This document shows, one piece after another, positions 8,298-17,194 of a DNA stretch of 37,536 nt; position 1 is the stretch's first letter; each line of letters starts with the position of its first letter. A program made the translations under genes and the position numbers. Origin of the DNA: Chloroflexota bacterium (lineage in GTDB: Bacteria > Chloroflexota > Dehalococcoidia > CAUJGQ01). The DNA is taken from the NCBI GenBank assembly GCA_963170165.1, contig CAUJGQ010000138.1, positions 159,690-197,225 of the forward strand. Direction: 5' to 3'. Below the pieces are notes generated by a model that ran no database searches, was not told the origin of the DNA, and was given only the letters and a program-made list of their open reading frames with translations.

Positions 8298-9914
8298 CTA
8301 GTTCTCGGCAACCCGCAGATAAGCGGTGAAACCGGCCCGATCGGCCTTCTGCGTGAAGCCCAGGACAATGTAGCGCAGCCGCGCCATCGCCTGCGGGCTG
8401 AGCCCCAGGTCGAGGTCTCCGTCTGGCAGTTCTGTGATGCGCTTGAGGTTGATGTAGGCCGCCAGCATCCTGCCATCAGGTAGGTGTCGCTGGGCGTCCT
8501 TGAAGTCAGCGGTATCCTCTAGGTTGTCCTTGCGTTCGATGCCACGGCGTACAGCGTCCGGCCCGTAGCCAACTAGCAGCTCATCGCCGGTGATGCCGTA
8601 GGCGTATTCCACATCCTTCCGCGGTCCCTCGCGCGACTCCCAAATATCCTGGCCACCGACCTTCACCTGCTCGACTAGCCGGCCCTGGTTGCGTTCATAC
8701 TGGGCAATCTTGGCCAGCGAGCGGCTGACGGTAGCGGCGTCTTTGACGGTGGACATCGCCAGCACCCAGAGATCATCGCTGCTGAGGTCGCCGGCGCCGA
8801 GCGCGAGCGCGAACTCACCCTTGAGCTGGCTCAGCAAATCGGCGTCCACATCGAAGCCGAGCTCCCGGCGCGCCTCCGCCAGCGCCTCATCCAGCATCTC
8901 CGCCGTGTCACCAGCATCCGGATCATTGCGCAACCCGCTCAGGATATCCTTGAGGCTGGCATCCGTGCCCGTCCACAGATCGCGCCCCCAGACAAACACC
9001 AGGCTGCCGGCGGGCGCCCGCCTGGCAAAGCGGCTCTCATTGCCAACGCGCGGCATCGACAGATCGCCGCGCTTGTTGATCAGCCCCAGCACCTGTGTCT
9101 CGAGCTTGAGCCCGCCTGGCTCGGCCGAGATGGCGACCGCCAACGCCAGCCGGTCCAGGTCGGTGACCATATCCGCCGAGTCGAGCGCGCCCGGCGGCAA
9201 CAGCTCGCCGAACAGCGATTCAGCGCCATCGAGCGCGCCGCCGAGGTTGCCGTAGACAAACAGCAGTGGATCGGCGGATACCGCGGCGCGCGCCGACTTG
9301 AAGCGGCTATTCTCCGCCAAAGAGGCGCCACGTCCTGCCTCCAGGTCCAGCGCCTGCTGCACGACATCCGGCGAGGTTGCACCGATCAAGTAGCGGTCCT
9401 TGCGCGCCAGCGAGAGCGAGTCGCCCGCATCGCCATAGATGCGGATCTCGACGCCGCGGTACGTGCGCGTCTGGATACGTTCACCCTCCTCGCGGGCACG
9501 GCGGTCCAGCGCCTCAACCGCGTGCTTCCAAGCTTTCTCGCCATCGGCGGCGGAGAGCAACAGCAGCATGCTTGGCTCGTCATCGGCAGACAGCACGGCG
9601 AAGGCCGCCTCGCCGCCGAGGTAGGGGGCGATGTCGCGCTCCCAGTCCAGATCCTCGTCGGAGACGGCCTCGTCACGCGCCCGACGCAGATCCCCGGCAA
9701 CGCCCAGACGGTCGAGAATTTGGCTCATCTGCGCCCACTGACGGGAGGCGGCGTCGGTGTTGACGACCGCGTACACCAGTGCGCCTGCCGGGACAAAACG
9801 GGCCGTCTCCCCGGCCGGCGCTGAGCCAGAACGGGCCCACACCACGCCGGCGGCCCCGACCGCCAGCACCAGCGCCACGCCAAAGAGCACTCCCAGGGGC
9901 AACCGTCCGCGCAT
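8298..9914 (-). CDS. DUF3352 domain protein, membrane-anchored
   Basis: 538 residues. A signal or anchor helix (residues about 5-28) is followed by a large extracytoplasmic domain typical of DUF3352: FVPAGALVYAVVNTD near the start, then DIAPYLGGEAAFAV and a run of short alpha/beta repeats with YLIGATSPDVVQQAL. DUF3352 proteins are widespread in Cyanobacteria and Chloroflexota and have no established function. The start is well supported by GAGGAGGG five bases before ATG. It is the first gene of a likely two-gene unit with the four-helix membrane protein. Confidence 0.85.
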   Translation of the reverse strand: MRGRLPLGVLFGVALVLAVGAAGVVWARSGSAPAGETARFVPAGALVYAVVNTDAASRQWAQMSQILDRLGVAGDLRRARDEAVSDEDLDWERDIAPYLGGEAAFAVLSADDEPSMLLLLSAADGEKAWKHAVEALDRRAREEGERIQTRTYRGVEIRIYGDAGDSLSLARKDRYLIGATSPDVVQQALDLEAGRGASLAENSRFKSARAAVSADPLLFVYGNLGGALDGAESLFGELLPPGALDSADMVTDLDRLALAVAISAEPGGLKLETQVLGLINKRGDLSMPRVGNESRFARRAPAGSLVFVWGRDLWTGTDASLKDILSGLRNDPDAGDTAEMLDEALAEARRELGFDVDADLLSQLKGEFALALGAGDLSSDDLWVLAMSTVKDAATVSRSLAKIAQYERNQGRLVEQVKVGGQDIWESREGPRKDVEYAYGITGDELLVGYGPDAVRRGIERKDNLEDTADFKDAQRHLPDGRMLAAYINLKRITELPDGDLDLGLSPQAMARLRYIVLGFTQKADRAGFTAYLRVAEN

Positions 9915-10065
9915 GCCACCCTCCTCGCGCGACGCAACGCGCCTGCACCCTAGATATCGTCTGCTTCCACGATACCGTTCAGTCTAACGCTGAATCCGCC
10001 ACATGCGTTGCGCTTCCGCCGCGGCGCGTACCATGGGCGGGGATGCGCGGCGCGGGAGGGCAGCG

Positions 10066-11694
10066 ATGCAGCAGGTGGATCAGGTGTGGCTGGGTGGTGT
10101 GGTGCGGACGCTGGATGACCACGACACTGTGGCAGAGGCGGTAGCTCTGGCTGGTGAACGCATCGTGGCCACGGGCAGTAACCGTGCGATGCGGGCGCTG
10201 GCCGCGCCAGGCGCGCTGCTGCGCGATCTGCGTGGGCGTGCGGTGATCCCTGGCCTGATCGATTCGCACAATCATCTGCTCAATACTGGCCTCAACCTGG
10301 CGGCGGTGGACCTGTCCGGCGCGCGCACCATCGCGGATGTGCTCGCCGCCATCCGCGCCCGCGCCGCTGTCACCGCGGCCGGAGAGTGGATCGTCACCTC
10401 CTCCCGCTGGCACGAGTCGCAACTGGTGGAAGGACGCTTCCCCACCCGGCACGAGCTGGACACCGCTGCGCCGGCCTGCCCGGTCATGGTGCGCCGTGGT
10501 GGTCACAACGTCGTCTGCAACTCGCCGGCGCTGCGGGCAGGCGGCGTGGACGGCGGCACCCCGGACCCGCCCGGCGGCACCTACGTCCGTCGCGACGGCG
10601 TTCTGACCGGACACATCATCGGCGCGCCCGCCTATCTGCGCGTGGCCGCCAAGGCGCCCGCGCCGGACGAGGCCGCGATGGTGGCCGCCATCCGGGAGGC
10701 GTCGGCGCGTTACGCGGCCGCGGGGCTGACCGGCGTGATCGAGCCGGGACTGTCCGCGGATCAGATCTCGGCCTTCCGGCAGGCAGAACGGGCCGGTGCG
10801 CTCAGTGTCCGCGCCGTACTGATGCAGCGGGCCGTGCCGGGTGTGACCGTGGATGACCGCAGGCGAGCCGAGGCGGCGTGGGCCGGACCGCTGCCCGCGC
10901 AGCCGGACGGCGGACTCGCGCGGCTCGGTGGCGTCAAGATCGTGGCAGACGGCGGCGTCGAGACGAATTACCTGCGCGAGCCGTACGCGTTTTCTGATGA
11001 CCCGGCCGCGCCACGGGGCAAACCTCAGGTCAGCCTGGAGAACCTCACGACTGTCTGCCGGCTGGCGGCGCGCGACGGGCGGCAACTGGGGATCCACTGC
11101 GTGGGCGACGCGGCGATTGACCTCGTGCTGGACGTCTTTGAGGACGTGAACGCCGGAACACCCATCGCCCCACTGCGCTGGACACTGATCCATATGACCC
11201 TGGCGGACGAAGGACAGCTAGCGCGGGCGCGGCGGCTGGGATTGGTACTGGCGGTGCAGCAGCCGCTCGTCTACGCGCTGGGAGCGGGCTGGGTGAAGTA
11301 CTGGGGGGCAGAGCGGGCGGGCCGCGCCTCACCGATGAAGCTCTACGCCGAAAGCGGGTTGCCGGCCGGCGGCGGCTCCGATTCGCCGGTGACGCCGTAT
11401 CAGCCGCTGCTCGGCATCTGGGCCACCGTCACGCGCGCCACTGAGCACGCGGGCGTGCTCGGCCCCGAGCACGGTTGCACCGTCTCCCAGGCACTACGCC
11501 TGTACACTCGCGGCAGCGCCGCCTGCTCGTTCGATGAGCGCCGGCGCGGGCAGATCGCCCCCGGCTATCTGGCAGATCTGACAGTGCTGGAGAGTGACCC
11601 TCTGACTGTGCCCATCGATGCGCTGCGCGACCTGCCAGTGCACCTGACGGCAGTGGGCGGTCAGGTGACGTACGAGCGGGCGGGGGCGTGGTAA
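10066..11694 (+). CDS. Amidohydrolase family 3 (YtcJ-like) protein
   Basis: 542 residues of the metal-dependent amidohydrolase superfamily, YtcJ/amidohydrolase-3 branch, which hydrolyses exocyclic amide-type bonds of unknown substrates. The first metal site reads VIPGLIDSHNHLL, with the HxH pair as H-N-H. Later landmarks are GVKIVADGGVET, GIHCVGDAAID, the LIHMTLAD histidine and GGGSDSPVTPYQPLLGI with the metal-binding Asp. The C-terminus (GYLADLTVLESDPL) folds back into the small beta domain. I chose ATG 10066, with GGGAGGG six bases upstream. A longer frame from 10003 adds a low-quality Arg/Ala stretch. No signal peptide is present. Confidence 0.88.
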   Translation: MQQVDQVWLGGVVRTLDDHDTVAEAVALAGERIVATGSNRAMRALAAPGALLRDLRGRAVIPGLIDSHNHLLNTGLNLAAVDLSGARTIADVLAAIRARAAVTAAGEWIVTSSRWHESQLVEGRFPTRHELDTAAPACPVMVRRGGHNVVCNSPALRAGGVDGGTPDPPGGTYVRRDGVLTGHIIGAPAYLRVAAKAPAPDEAAMVAAIREASARYAAAGLTGVIEPGLSADQISAFRQAERAGALSVRAVLMQRAVPGVTVDDRRRAEAAWAGPLPAQPDGGLARLGGVKIVADGGVETNYLREPYAFSDDPAAPRGKPQVSLENLTTVCRLAARDGRQLGIHCVGDAAIDLVLDVFEDVNAGTPIAPLRWTLIHMTLADEGQLARARRLGLVLAVQQPLVYALGAGWVKYWGAERAGRASPMKLYAESGLPAGGGSDSPVTPYQPLLGIWATVTRATEHAGVLGPEHGCTVSQALRLYTRGSAACSFDERRRGQIAPGYLADLTVLESDPLTVPIDALRDLPVHLTAVGGQVTYERAGAW

Positions 11695-11705
11695 ACAGGG
11701 GCAAT

Positions 11706-11733
11706 GGTGACAAGGATGCGCCCGCCTGTCACC
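11706..11733 (+). terminator. Weak hairpin after the amidohydrolase gene
   Basis: GGTGACA (11706-11712) pairs with TGTCACC (11727-11733) around a 14-base loop, 11 bases after the stop. There is no T-tract. It is a possible terminator only. Confidence 0.3.
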
Positions 11734-11856
11734 TCCCGGCGAGAAGCGTCCATACCGAAGGGACGGCAGATGCTCCTGCGCGACATCGGCAGAGACGACG
11801 GCGTGCACCGCTGAGCCGCGGCTCCCTAGCCTGGCCATTTCTCGCCAAGAATTAAC

Positions 11857-11886
11857 TTGCCATTACGCCATGGCGTGATATTCTAT
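11857..11886 (+). promoter_or_regulatory. MerR-type promoter and operator, near-leaderless
   Basis: A -35-like TTGCCA (11857-11862) and a -10-like TATTCT (11879-11884) flank an 18-base imperfect palindrome, ATTACGCCATGGCGTGAT (11862-11879), whose inner 12 bases are a perfect palindrome. MerR regulators bind dyads placed in this way between the -35 and -10 boxes. The predicted start of transcription falls at about the ATG (11891), so the message may be leaderless. This suggests autoregulation of the MerR-VWA pair. Confidence 0.5.
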
Positions 11887-11890
11887 CGCC

Positions 11891-12529
11891 ATGGACGAGA
11901 GCTACACGCTGCAGGAACTGGCCGAGCGCTGCGGCCTGGAGCCGCGGGTCATCCGCGCCTACATCGAGCAAGGGCTGATGCGCGGGCCGGACACCCGTGG
12001 CCGCAACGCCCGTTACAGCCGCTACCACCTGGAGCGGCTGCGCGCCGTGCGTGCCCTGAAGGAAGGGCGGGGGCTGGCGCTGGCCGACGTTCGCCGGACG
12101 CTGCTCGCCCTCAACGACGAGCAGGTGCGGGCGCTGGCGGGCAAGGTGCTGCCGGAGGAGGGAGCGGCGCCGGTGTTCGGCTCGGCCTCGGCGCTGGAGT
12201 ATCTGCGCACCATCGGCCATGCCCGTGCACCGGCGCCCGCGCCGGCACGCGCAGCCGCTGCCGGTGCGCCGGCGCCCAGCGCCCCACCACCGCCGCCCCA
12301 ACTCGCCACACCCATCGAGCAGCTGCTGCTCGAGCTGGAGCGGCTGGCGCGGCACAGTCGCGTGCCACGGCAGGCACGGGGGGAGCCGTGGTTTCGGATT
12401 GCCATCACCCCCGATATCGAGCTGGGCATCCGTGGCGCGCACAGTGAGGAGGAGCTGGCGCGCCTGGAACGCATCGCCGACCACCTGCGCGCCTTTCTAC
12501 TGGGAGGGATCGACCATGAACGCGAATGA
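11891..12529 (+). CDS. MerR family transcriptional regulator
   Basis: 212 residues. Residues 4-72 form a MerR winged helix-turn-helix (YTLQELAERCGL, VIRAYIEQGLM, ARYSRYHLERL). An Ala/Pro-rich linker (about 111-137) joins it to a C-terminal domain of about 70 residues with WFRIAITPDIELGIRG and a helical end. There is no cysteine cluster for metal sensing, so the effector is unknown. The gene overlaps the next one by 14 bases (ATG at 12516, stop at 12529), so the regulator and the VWA protein are translationally linked and likely work together. The palindromic promoter just upstream suggests that it controls its own operon. Confidence 0.88.
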   Translation: MDESYTLQELAERCGLEPRVIRAYIEQGLMRGPDTRGRNARYSRYHLERLRAVRALKEGRGLALADVRRTLLALNDEQVRALAGKVLPEEGAAPVFGSASALEYLRTIGHARAPAPAPARAAAAGAPAPSAPPPPPQLATPIEQLLLELERLARHSRVPRQARGEPWFRIAITPDIELGIRGAHSEEELARLERIADHLRAFLLGGIDHERE

Positions 12530-13859
12530 ACCGGCCATCAAGATCACGGCGGCCTTCGACCGCTCGCGCATCTGGCGCGGCGGCGACTCCGTCCGCTATC
12601 TCCAGGTAGGCATCGCCACCGGCCCCGCCCCGGCGCGTGACCTGCCGCCGCTTAACCTGGCAGTGGTGATTGACGCCTCCGGCTCCATGAGCGGCCCGCC
12701 GCTGGAGGCAGCCAAGCAGGCGACCATCGCCCTGATCGAACGGCTCTCCCCGCGCGACGTGATCTCCGCCGTCTCCTTCGCCTCGGACGTGATGGTGCAC
12801 GCCGATGCCGTGCGGCTGTCGAACCGCGAAGGCCGCCGCAAGGCACTGGCGGCGGTGGCGGCGCTGGAGACACGCGGCAGCACCAACCTCAGCGGCGGCT
12901 GGCTGGCGGGGGCGGAGTGCGCGGCCCGGGTGCAGGCATCGGGTATTCCCTGCCGCTCCCACATCGTGCTGCTGTCCGATGGTCACGCCAATGAGGGCAT
13001 CGTCTCTCGTGAAGTGCTTGAGCATCACGCCGAGCAACTGCGTCTGCGCGGGCTGATGACCTCCACCGCCGGTATCGGCGACGGCTACGACCCCACCCTG
13101 CTCCAGGCGCTGGCGCAGTACGGTGGCGGCCGGATGCACGACGCCGAGCACCCGCACGAAATCGCTGAGGTGCTGCTGGGCGAGCTAGGCGAGCTAGCCG
13201 CCGCCGTGGCGGAGAACGCCGATCTGACGCTCACCTTCCCGCCCAATGTACGAGTGGAGAACCTGAACGGCGCACCGGTGCGCTTCGCCTCAGGGCGGGC
13301 GAAGACGGCGCTCGGCGCGCTGCTGGGCGCACGCGAGCGACGGTTGATCTACCGGCTGACACTGCCGCGCGGGTCAGCGGGAGAGACCATCCCCGTGGCG
13401 GTGCGGCTCTCCTGGCGCGCGCCCGGCGGCACGGAGAAGCTGCGTGCCACCCCGGTGACGGCAATGCTTACGTACGCCCACGGCAACGAAAACGACAGCC
13501 AGCCGCGCGATCAGGCCATCAGCCTCGAGGCTGCGCGGGCCTGGCAGTCGCAGGTCGTCCGCCGGGTGGTGGTGCTCAACCGGGAGCATGGCTACGCCGA
13601 GGCGCAGGCGCTCTTACAGGTTCAGTTGCCGTACTTCCGCCGGTACTGCGCCGGGCTGGAGGGTGCGGCGACGCTGGTCAAGGAGCTGGAGCAGATGCTG
13701 CACGTGGCGGACCAGGCATGGAGCGAGCGCGGGCGCAAGGAGATCGAGCTCGCCCACTACGTCGCCTCCACCGGCGGCCGTGACCTGCGCGCCGCGCCGC
13801 GGCAGGCATGGGTTTCGTACCTGCGGCCCCAGGACACGGAGGCGGACCGGCAACCTTAA
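12516..13859 (+). CDS. VWA domain-containing protein
   Basis: 447 residues. I use ATG 12516, with GGGAGGG 7 bases upstream and inside the end of the MerR gene; the frame is open further 5' but reads as an Arg/Pro/Ser-rich shadow. The von Willebrand A domain (about residues 40-215) has a complete MIDAS metal site: DASGSMSG, the Thr of GSTNLSGG and the Asp of LLSDGHAN. After it come a beta-rich region (about 220-320) and a helical C-terminus with repeated RRVVVLNREHGY-type helices. There is no signal peptide or transmembrane helix, so it is probably cytoplasmic. VWA proteins of this type act as metal-dependent protein-binding scaffolds. Its partner is unknown apart from the coupled MerR regulator. 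Confidence 0.88.
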   Translation: MNANEPAIKITAAFDRSRIWRGGDSVRYLQVGIATGPAPARDLPPLNLAVVIDASGSMSGPPLEAAKQATIALIERLSPRDVISAVSFASDVMVHADAVRLSNREGRRKALAAVAALETRGSTNLSGGWLAGAECAARVQASGIPCRSHIVLLSDGHANEGIVSREVLEHHAEQLRLRGLMTSTAGIGDGYDPTLLQALAQYGGGRMHDAEHPHEIAEVLLGELGELAAAVAENADLTLTFPPNVRVENLNGAPVRFASGRAKTALGALLGARERRLIYRLTLPRGSAGETIPVAVRLSWRAPGGTEKLRATPVTAMLTYAHGNENDSQPRDQAISLEAARAWQSQVVRRVVVLNREHGYAEAQALLQVQLPYFRRYCAGLEGAATLVKELEQMLHVADQAWSERGRKEIELAHYVASTGGRDLRAAPRQAWVSYLRPQDTEADRQP

Positions 13860-13930
13860 CCTTGCTGGCCTGCCACGCCGGTGTCGCATTTCACGCCAGG
13901 CGGCGGAATACCTCGTGCACCAATCGAGGG

Positions 13931-13959
13931 TTCCGCCGCTCTGGCTGTCGGGGTATAAT
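13931..13959 (+). promoter_or_regulatory. Sigma-70-type promoter for the 67-residue gene
   Basis: A perfect -10 box, TATAAT (13954-13959), sits 17 bases after a partial -35 box, TTCCGC (13931-13936). It gives a leader of about 80 bases before the ATG at 14045. An exact TATAAT is notable in a sequence this rich in GC. Confidence 0.5.
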
Positions 13960-14044
13960 CGCCCTCCGACACCGGTTTCGGTCCGGTGACGCCCCGTCCG
14001 TCGCGGCAGCGGCAGCGCCATGCAGCCAGCCGAGGAGGACCTTT

Positions 14045-14248
14045 ATGCCGGGCGATGACCTTCTGGACTCCCCGCTTGGCCGCTCGCTGGATATGTGGCG
14101 CCAGCATCTCGCCTGGGAGCGGGAGGGCTACGACGGTCATAACCGCCGCTCCGGCCTGCTCACCATGCGCCGCATCCGCCTACGCGTCCTGCGCCGCCGC
14201 TGGAACCAGCGGATGTTCCACATGGCCCGCGGCTGGTCGGCCGCCTGA
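14045..14248 (+). CDS. 67-residue basic protein of unknown function
   Basis: The ATG at 14045 has GAGGAGG 6-7 bases upstream and a TATAAT promoter about 85 bases upstream, so the frame is very likely expressed. The first 30 residues are acidic and polar with several Trp and Leu (LGRSLDMWRQHLAWERE). The last 27 are strongly basic (MRRIRLRVLRRRWNQRM) and could form an amphipathic helix that binds nucleic acid or membrane. I recognise no family. The stop lies 2 bases from the stop of the convergent CoA-transferase gene. Confidence 0.65.
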   Translation: MPGDDLLDSPLGRSLDMWRQHLAWEREGYDGHNRRSGLLTMRRIRLRVLRRRWNQRMFHMARGWSAA

Positions 14249-14250
14249 CG

Positions 14251-15447
14251 CTATCCCTCCGGTCCGAGCGCGATCAGACCGCGCGCCGCAAGCTCCGCCA
14301 ATTGCTCGTCACTCACCCCGGCGTACTGCTGCAGGATGGCGGCGGTGTGGCCACCGGGCCGGTCGGCGCCCTCGGCCGGCCCGCCAGGGGTGCGGGACAG
14401 CTTGATCGGGCTGCCGGAGACAAGCATGGTGCCACCACGCCAGGTAGGCAGTTCTACCACCATATTACGGGCCCGGATCTGCGGATCGTTCACGATATCT
14501 GCGATGCTGTTCACCGGGCCGATCAGGCACACCTGCTCCAGCGTCGCAAGCCACTCCGCCGTTGTCCGCTGCCGGAACACCCCGGCGAGAACCGGTTCCA
14601 AGAGCGCATGGTTCTGGGTACGCAGCGGGTTCGAGCGAAAGCGCTCATCAAGGATCAGCTCGTCTTTGCCGATGGCGGCGCAGAACAACTCCCAGTCCTT
14701 GACCCCCGCCACCACCACCGCACCATCGGCCGTGTCGAACGCCTGGAAGGGCGTGGTCAGCGGGTGGCGGGTGCCGATGCGCCCGGGCACCTGGCCGGTC
14801 GCGCCATAGCGCACGACGGCGTTCTCCAGCAGCGCCACCTGCGCATCGAGCATACTGACATCGATGTACTGCCCCTGGCCGGAGCGGTCCCGCTCGACCA
14901 GCGCCGCCAGCACCCCGAGCGCGGTGAACAGTCCGCCGGCCATGTCGCCAATCGAGTAGCCCGGCCGCGCTACCGGGCCGTCTGGGTGGCCGGTGATGCT
15001 CATCACGCCGCCCATGCCCTGGACGATCACGTCCACCGCACCGCGCTCGCGGTACGGCCCGGTCTGACCGAAGCCAGACGTGGAGGCGTACACCAGCCGC
15101 GGGTTGCGCCGGGCCATTTCCTCGTAGCCGAAGCCCAGCCGCTCCATGGTGCCGGGGACGAAGTTTTCGGTGAGCACGTCCACCTGCTCCACAAGCTGGT
15201 AGAGCAGTTCCTTCACCTCGGGCGCACGCAGGTCCATCGCCAGCGAGTGCTTGCCGCGGTTGACGGAGAAGAAGTAGGTATTGATGCCGTCTACCACCGG
15301 CCCAGCGCCGCGCGTCTTCTCGTTGGCGTACACCAGCTCAATCTTCCACACCTCGGCGCCGAGGTCCGCCAGTTGCATGACCCCATACGGCCCGGCCAGA
15401 TGCCAGGTAAAGTCCAGAACGCGGATACCCGATAGCGGTCCACTCAT
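14251..15447 (-). CDS. Family III CoA-transferase (CaiB/BaiF)
   Basis: 398 residues, normal length for the family. These enzymes move CoA between carboxylic acids (formyl-CoA:oxalate, carnitine, benzylsuccinate and related systems). Landmarks are GIRVLDFTWHLAGPYGVM at the N-terminus, FFSVNRGKHSLAMDL, ENFVPGTMERLGFGYEEM, SGFGQTGPY, the YSIGDMAGG segment with the probable catalytic Asp, and GQGQYIDVSMLDA. The substrate cannot be read. It starts 25 bases after the sulfatase stop on the same strand. A paralogue lies 1.7 kb away at 17195-18442, and both share the pair-defining region around residues 140-230. Confidence 0.92.
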   Translation of the reverse strand: MSGPLSGIRVLDFTWHLAGPYGVMQLADLGAEVWKIELVYANEKTRGAGPVVDGINTYFFSVNRGKHSLAMDLRAPEVKELLYQLVEQVDVLTENFVPGTMERLGFGYEEMARRNPRLVYASTSGFGQTGPYRERGAVDVIVQGMGGVMSITGHPDGPVARPGYSIGDMAGGLFTALGVLAALVERDRSGQGQYIDVSMLDAQVALLENAVVRYGATGQVPGRIGTRHPLTTPFQAFDTADGAVVVAGVKDWELFCAAIGKDELILDERFRSNPLRTQNHALLEPVLAGVFRQRTTAEWLATLEQVCLIGPVNSIADIVNDPQIRARNMVVELPTWRGGTMLVSGSPIKLSRTPGGPAEGADRPGGHTAAILQQYAGVSDEQLAELAARGLIALGPEG

Positions 15448-15472
15448 GCCGAAAGGGTACAGGGCCTAGGGA

Positions 15473-15492
15473 TTAGGGGTTAGGGGTTAGGG
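15473..15492. repeat. Tandem TTAGGGG units at the sulfatase stop
   Basis: TTAGGGG, TTAGGGG and TTAGGG follow each other exactly at 15473-15492. On the minus strand they read CCCTAA and supply the end of the sulfatase gene. The tract abuts the 25-base spacer to the next gene. Confidence 0.75.
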
Positions 15493-16990
15493 CGCTCGCA
15501 TCACAGGTGGCGCCGCTGCAGGCACGAAGGGTGGCGAGACGGGCGGTGAGCTCAGCGAGCAGCGGCGCCACCTCAGGGCGGCCGGCGAGGTTGTCCAGCT
15601 CGTTGGGGTCCGCGGCCAGGTCATATAGCTCGCGCTCGCCGGTGGTGTACTCAACGTATTTGTACCGCGGAGTGCGCAGGCCGCGGTAGGCGGGGGTGAC
15701 GGCCTGCGCCGCACCGCGGGGGCCTCGTGCCGCCTGGGCCTCCTCGTATTGCGGTTCACCGCTGAAGTCCTCCTCAGCGCCCTGCTCCAGCAGGAACGCC
15801 TGCCGCCAGGCCGCCGGCGGTTCTGCGCCCCACAACGGCACGAGCGAACGACCATCGACAAACTCCGGCACGGCCACACCGGCCAGGTGGGCGAAGGTCG
15901 GCGCCAGATCGATGTTGCCGGCGAGCTGCTCCACCGTCTTGCCCGCGGGCACGCCCGGGCCGCGGACGACCATGCGCACCCGCACGTCCTCCTCGTACGC
16001 CGTGAGTTTGCCGAAGAACAGCCGGTGATGGCCAAGGTGGTAGCCATGGTCCGACGTAAAGACGATGTAGGTGTTCTCCAGCGTGCCGGTCTGCTCTAGC
16101 GTCGCGAACAGCCGGTCGAGCATCTCCTCCACGGAAAGCATGGACTGCATGCGCCGCCGGTAGATGCTGTCAATCTGGCGCTGCTGCATTAGGGTGAGCG
16201 GCTCCTGCTCGCGCACCCAGGCCGGCTTGTCGGAGACATCCGCCTCATTGAAGGAGGGTGGGCGCGGAGCGGAGAGGCCGGCATAGGCGCTCTGATGGCG
16301 CGGCGCCGGCGTTGAAGGCGAATGCGGCAGCATCGGCGCCATGTACACAAAGAATGGCTGCCCCGCCGCCGCCGACCTCCGGATGAAGCCTTCCGCATGA
16401 CCGGCCAGCACATCGGTGAGGTAGTCCTCAGGCTGCCGGCCGTAGCTTACCAGCCTGCCGTTCTCATTCAGGCGGTACCCGTACTGCATGTATCCGGTCT
16501 CGGTGGCGACGCCGTACCACTCGGACCAGCCGGGGGGCACGTACTCTGCTCCCGCTTCCTCGGGGTATTGGTTCAGGTATTTGCCGAACAGTGCGGTTCG
16601 GTAACCGCCATCGTGTAGCCAGGTAGCGATGGTAGACTGCTCCAGTCCCTTGTCGTGGAAACCGACAAAGCCACCGTCCGGCCGGCTATTCCCGAAGATG
16701 GTGTGGTTATGCGCATACTGCCCGCGCAGGATTGAGGCACGCGACGGGCAGCACAGCGGCACGCTGGCGAAGAAGTTGGTGAAGGTGGTTCCCTGCTCGG
16801 CCAGCAGCGCCCGCACCCGTGGCAATTCCATCAGCTCCGCGTCGCTCAGGTCATCCGCCACCACAAACACGATGTTGGGCCGCGGCTGTGGCTGCGGCTG
16901 CGCCACCACCGCGGCACGGCCGGATGCGCCGCCACCCAGCAGCAGCACCACAACGACCAGCAACCCTGCCAGCAACCCCCGTTTATTCAC
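15473..16990 (-). CDS. Secreted sulfatase with CxPSR formylglycine site
   Basis: 505 residues from the GTG at 16990, which I prefer because a signal peptide begins there (NKRGLLAGLLVVVVLLLGGG). An ATG at 17143 would add 51 residues that bury it. It belongs to the type I sulfatases, which cleave sulfate esters. It has the metal-binding DD at residues 46-47, the CCPSRASILRG motif whose first Cys (about 80) would become formylglycine, and TSDHGYHLGHH with further metal or substrate ligands. It is predicted to be exported. It sits between two CoA-transferase genes. The last codons and the TAA stop fall inside tandem TTAGGGG units, giving an LTPNP tail. Confidence 0.88.
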   Translation of the reverse strand: MNKRGLLAGLLVVVVLLLGGGASGRAAVVAQPQPQPRPNIVFVVADDLSDAELMELPRVRALLAEQGTTFTNFFASVPLCCPSRASILRGQYAHNHTIFGNSRPDGGFVGFHDKGLEQSTIATWLHDGGYRTALFGKYLNQYPEEAGAEYVPPGWSEWYGVATETGYMQYGYRLNENGRLVSYGRQPEDYLTDVLAGHAEGFIRRSAAAGQPFFVYMAPMLPHSPSTPAPRHQSAYAGLSAPRPPSFNEADVSDKPAWVREQEPLTLMQQRQIDSIYRRRMQSMLSVEEMLDRLFATLEQTGTLENTYIVFTSDHGYHLGHHRLFFGKLTAYEEDVRVRMVVRGPGVPAGKTVEQLAGNIDLAPTFAHLAGVAVPEFVDGRSLVPLWGAEPPAAWRQAFLLEQGAEEDFSGEPQYEEAQAARGPRGAAQAVTPAYRGLRTPRYKYVEYTTGERELYDLAADPNELDNLAGRPEVAPLLAELTARLATLRACSGATCDASALTPNP

Positions 16991-17194
16991 GCCGGACACC
17001 CCGTCTACAGGCTCTCGTGGTGGGTGTCGGACACAGGAGAACACGAGCGTATGGGGAAGCGTCCCTAACGCGGCCACCGGCAGCCAGGGGGACGGTGGGC
17101 ATGGAGCATGGACCTGCGGCGGCGCCTCTGCCGTGTTTGCCATTGCCCGCCGCCGGCTACCCCATCCCCGGATGCCGGTTGCCGGTGAACGACG

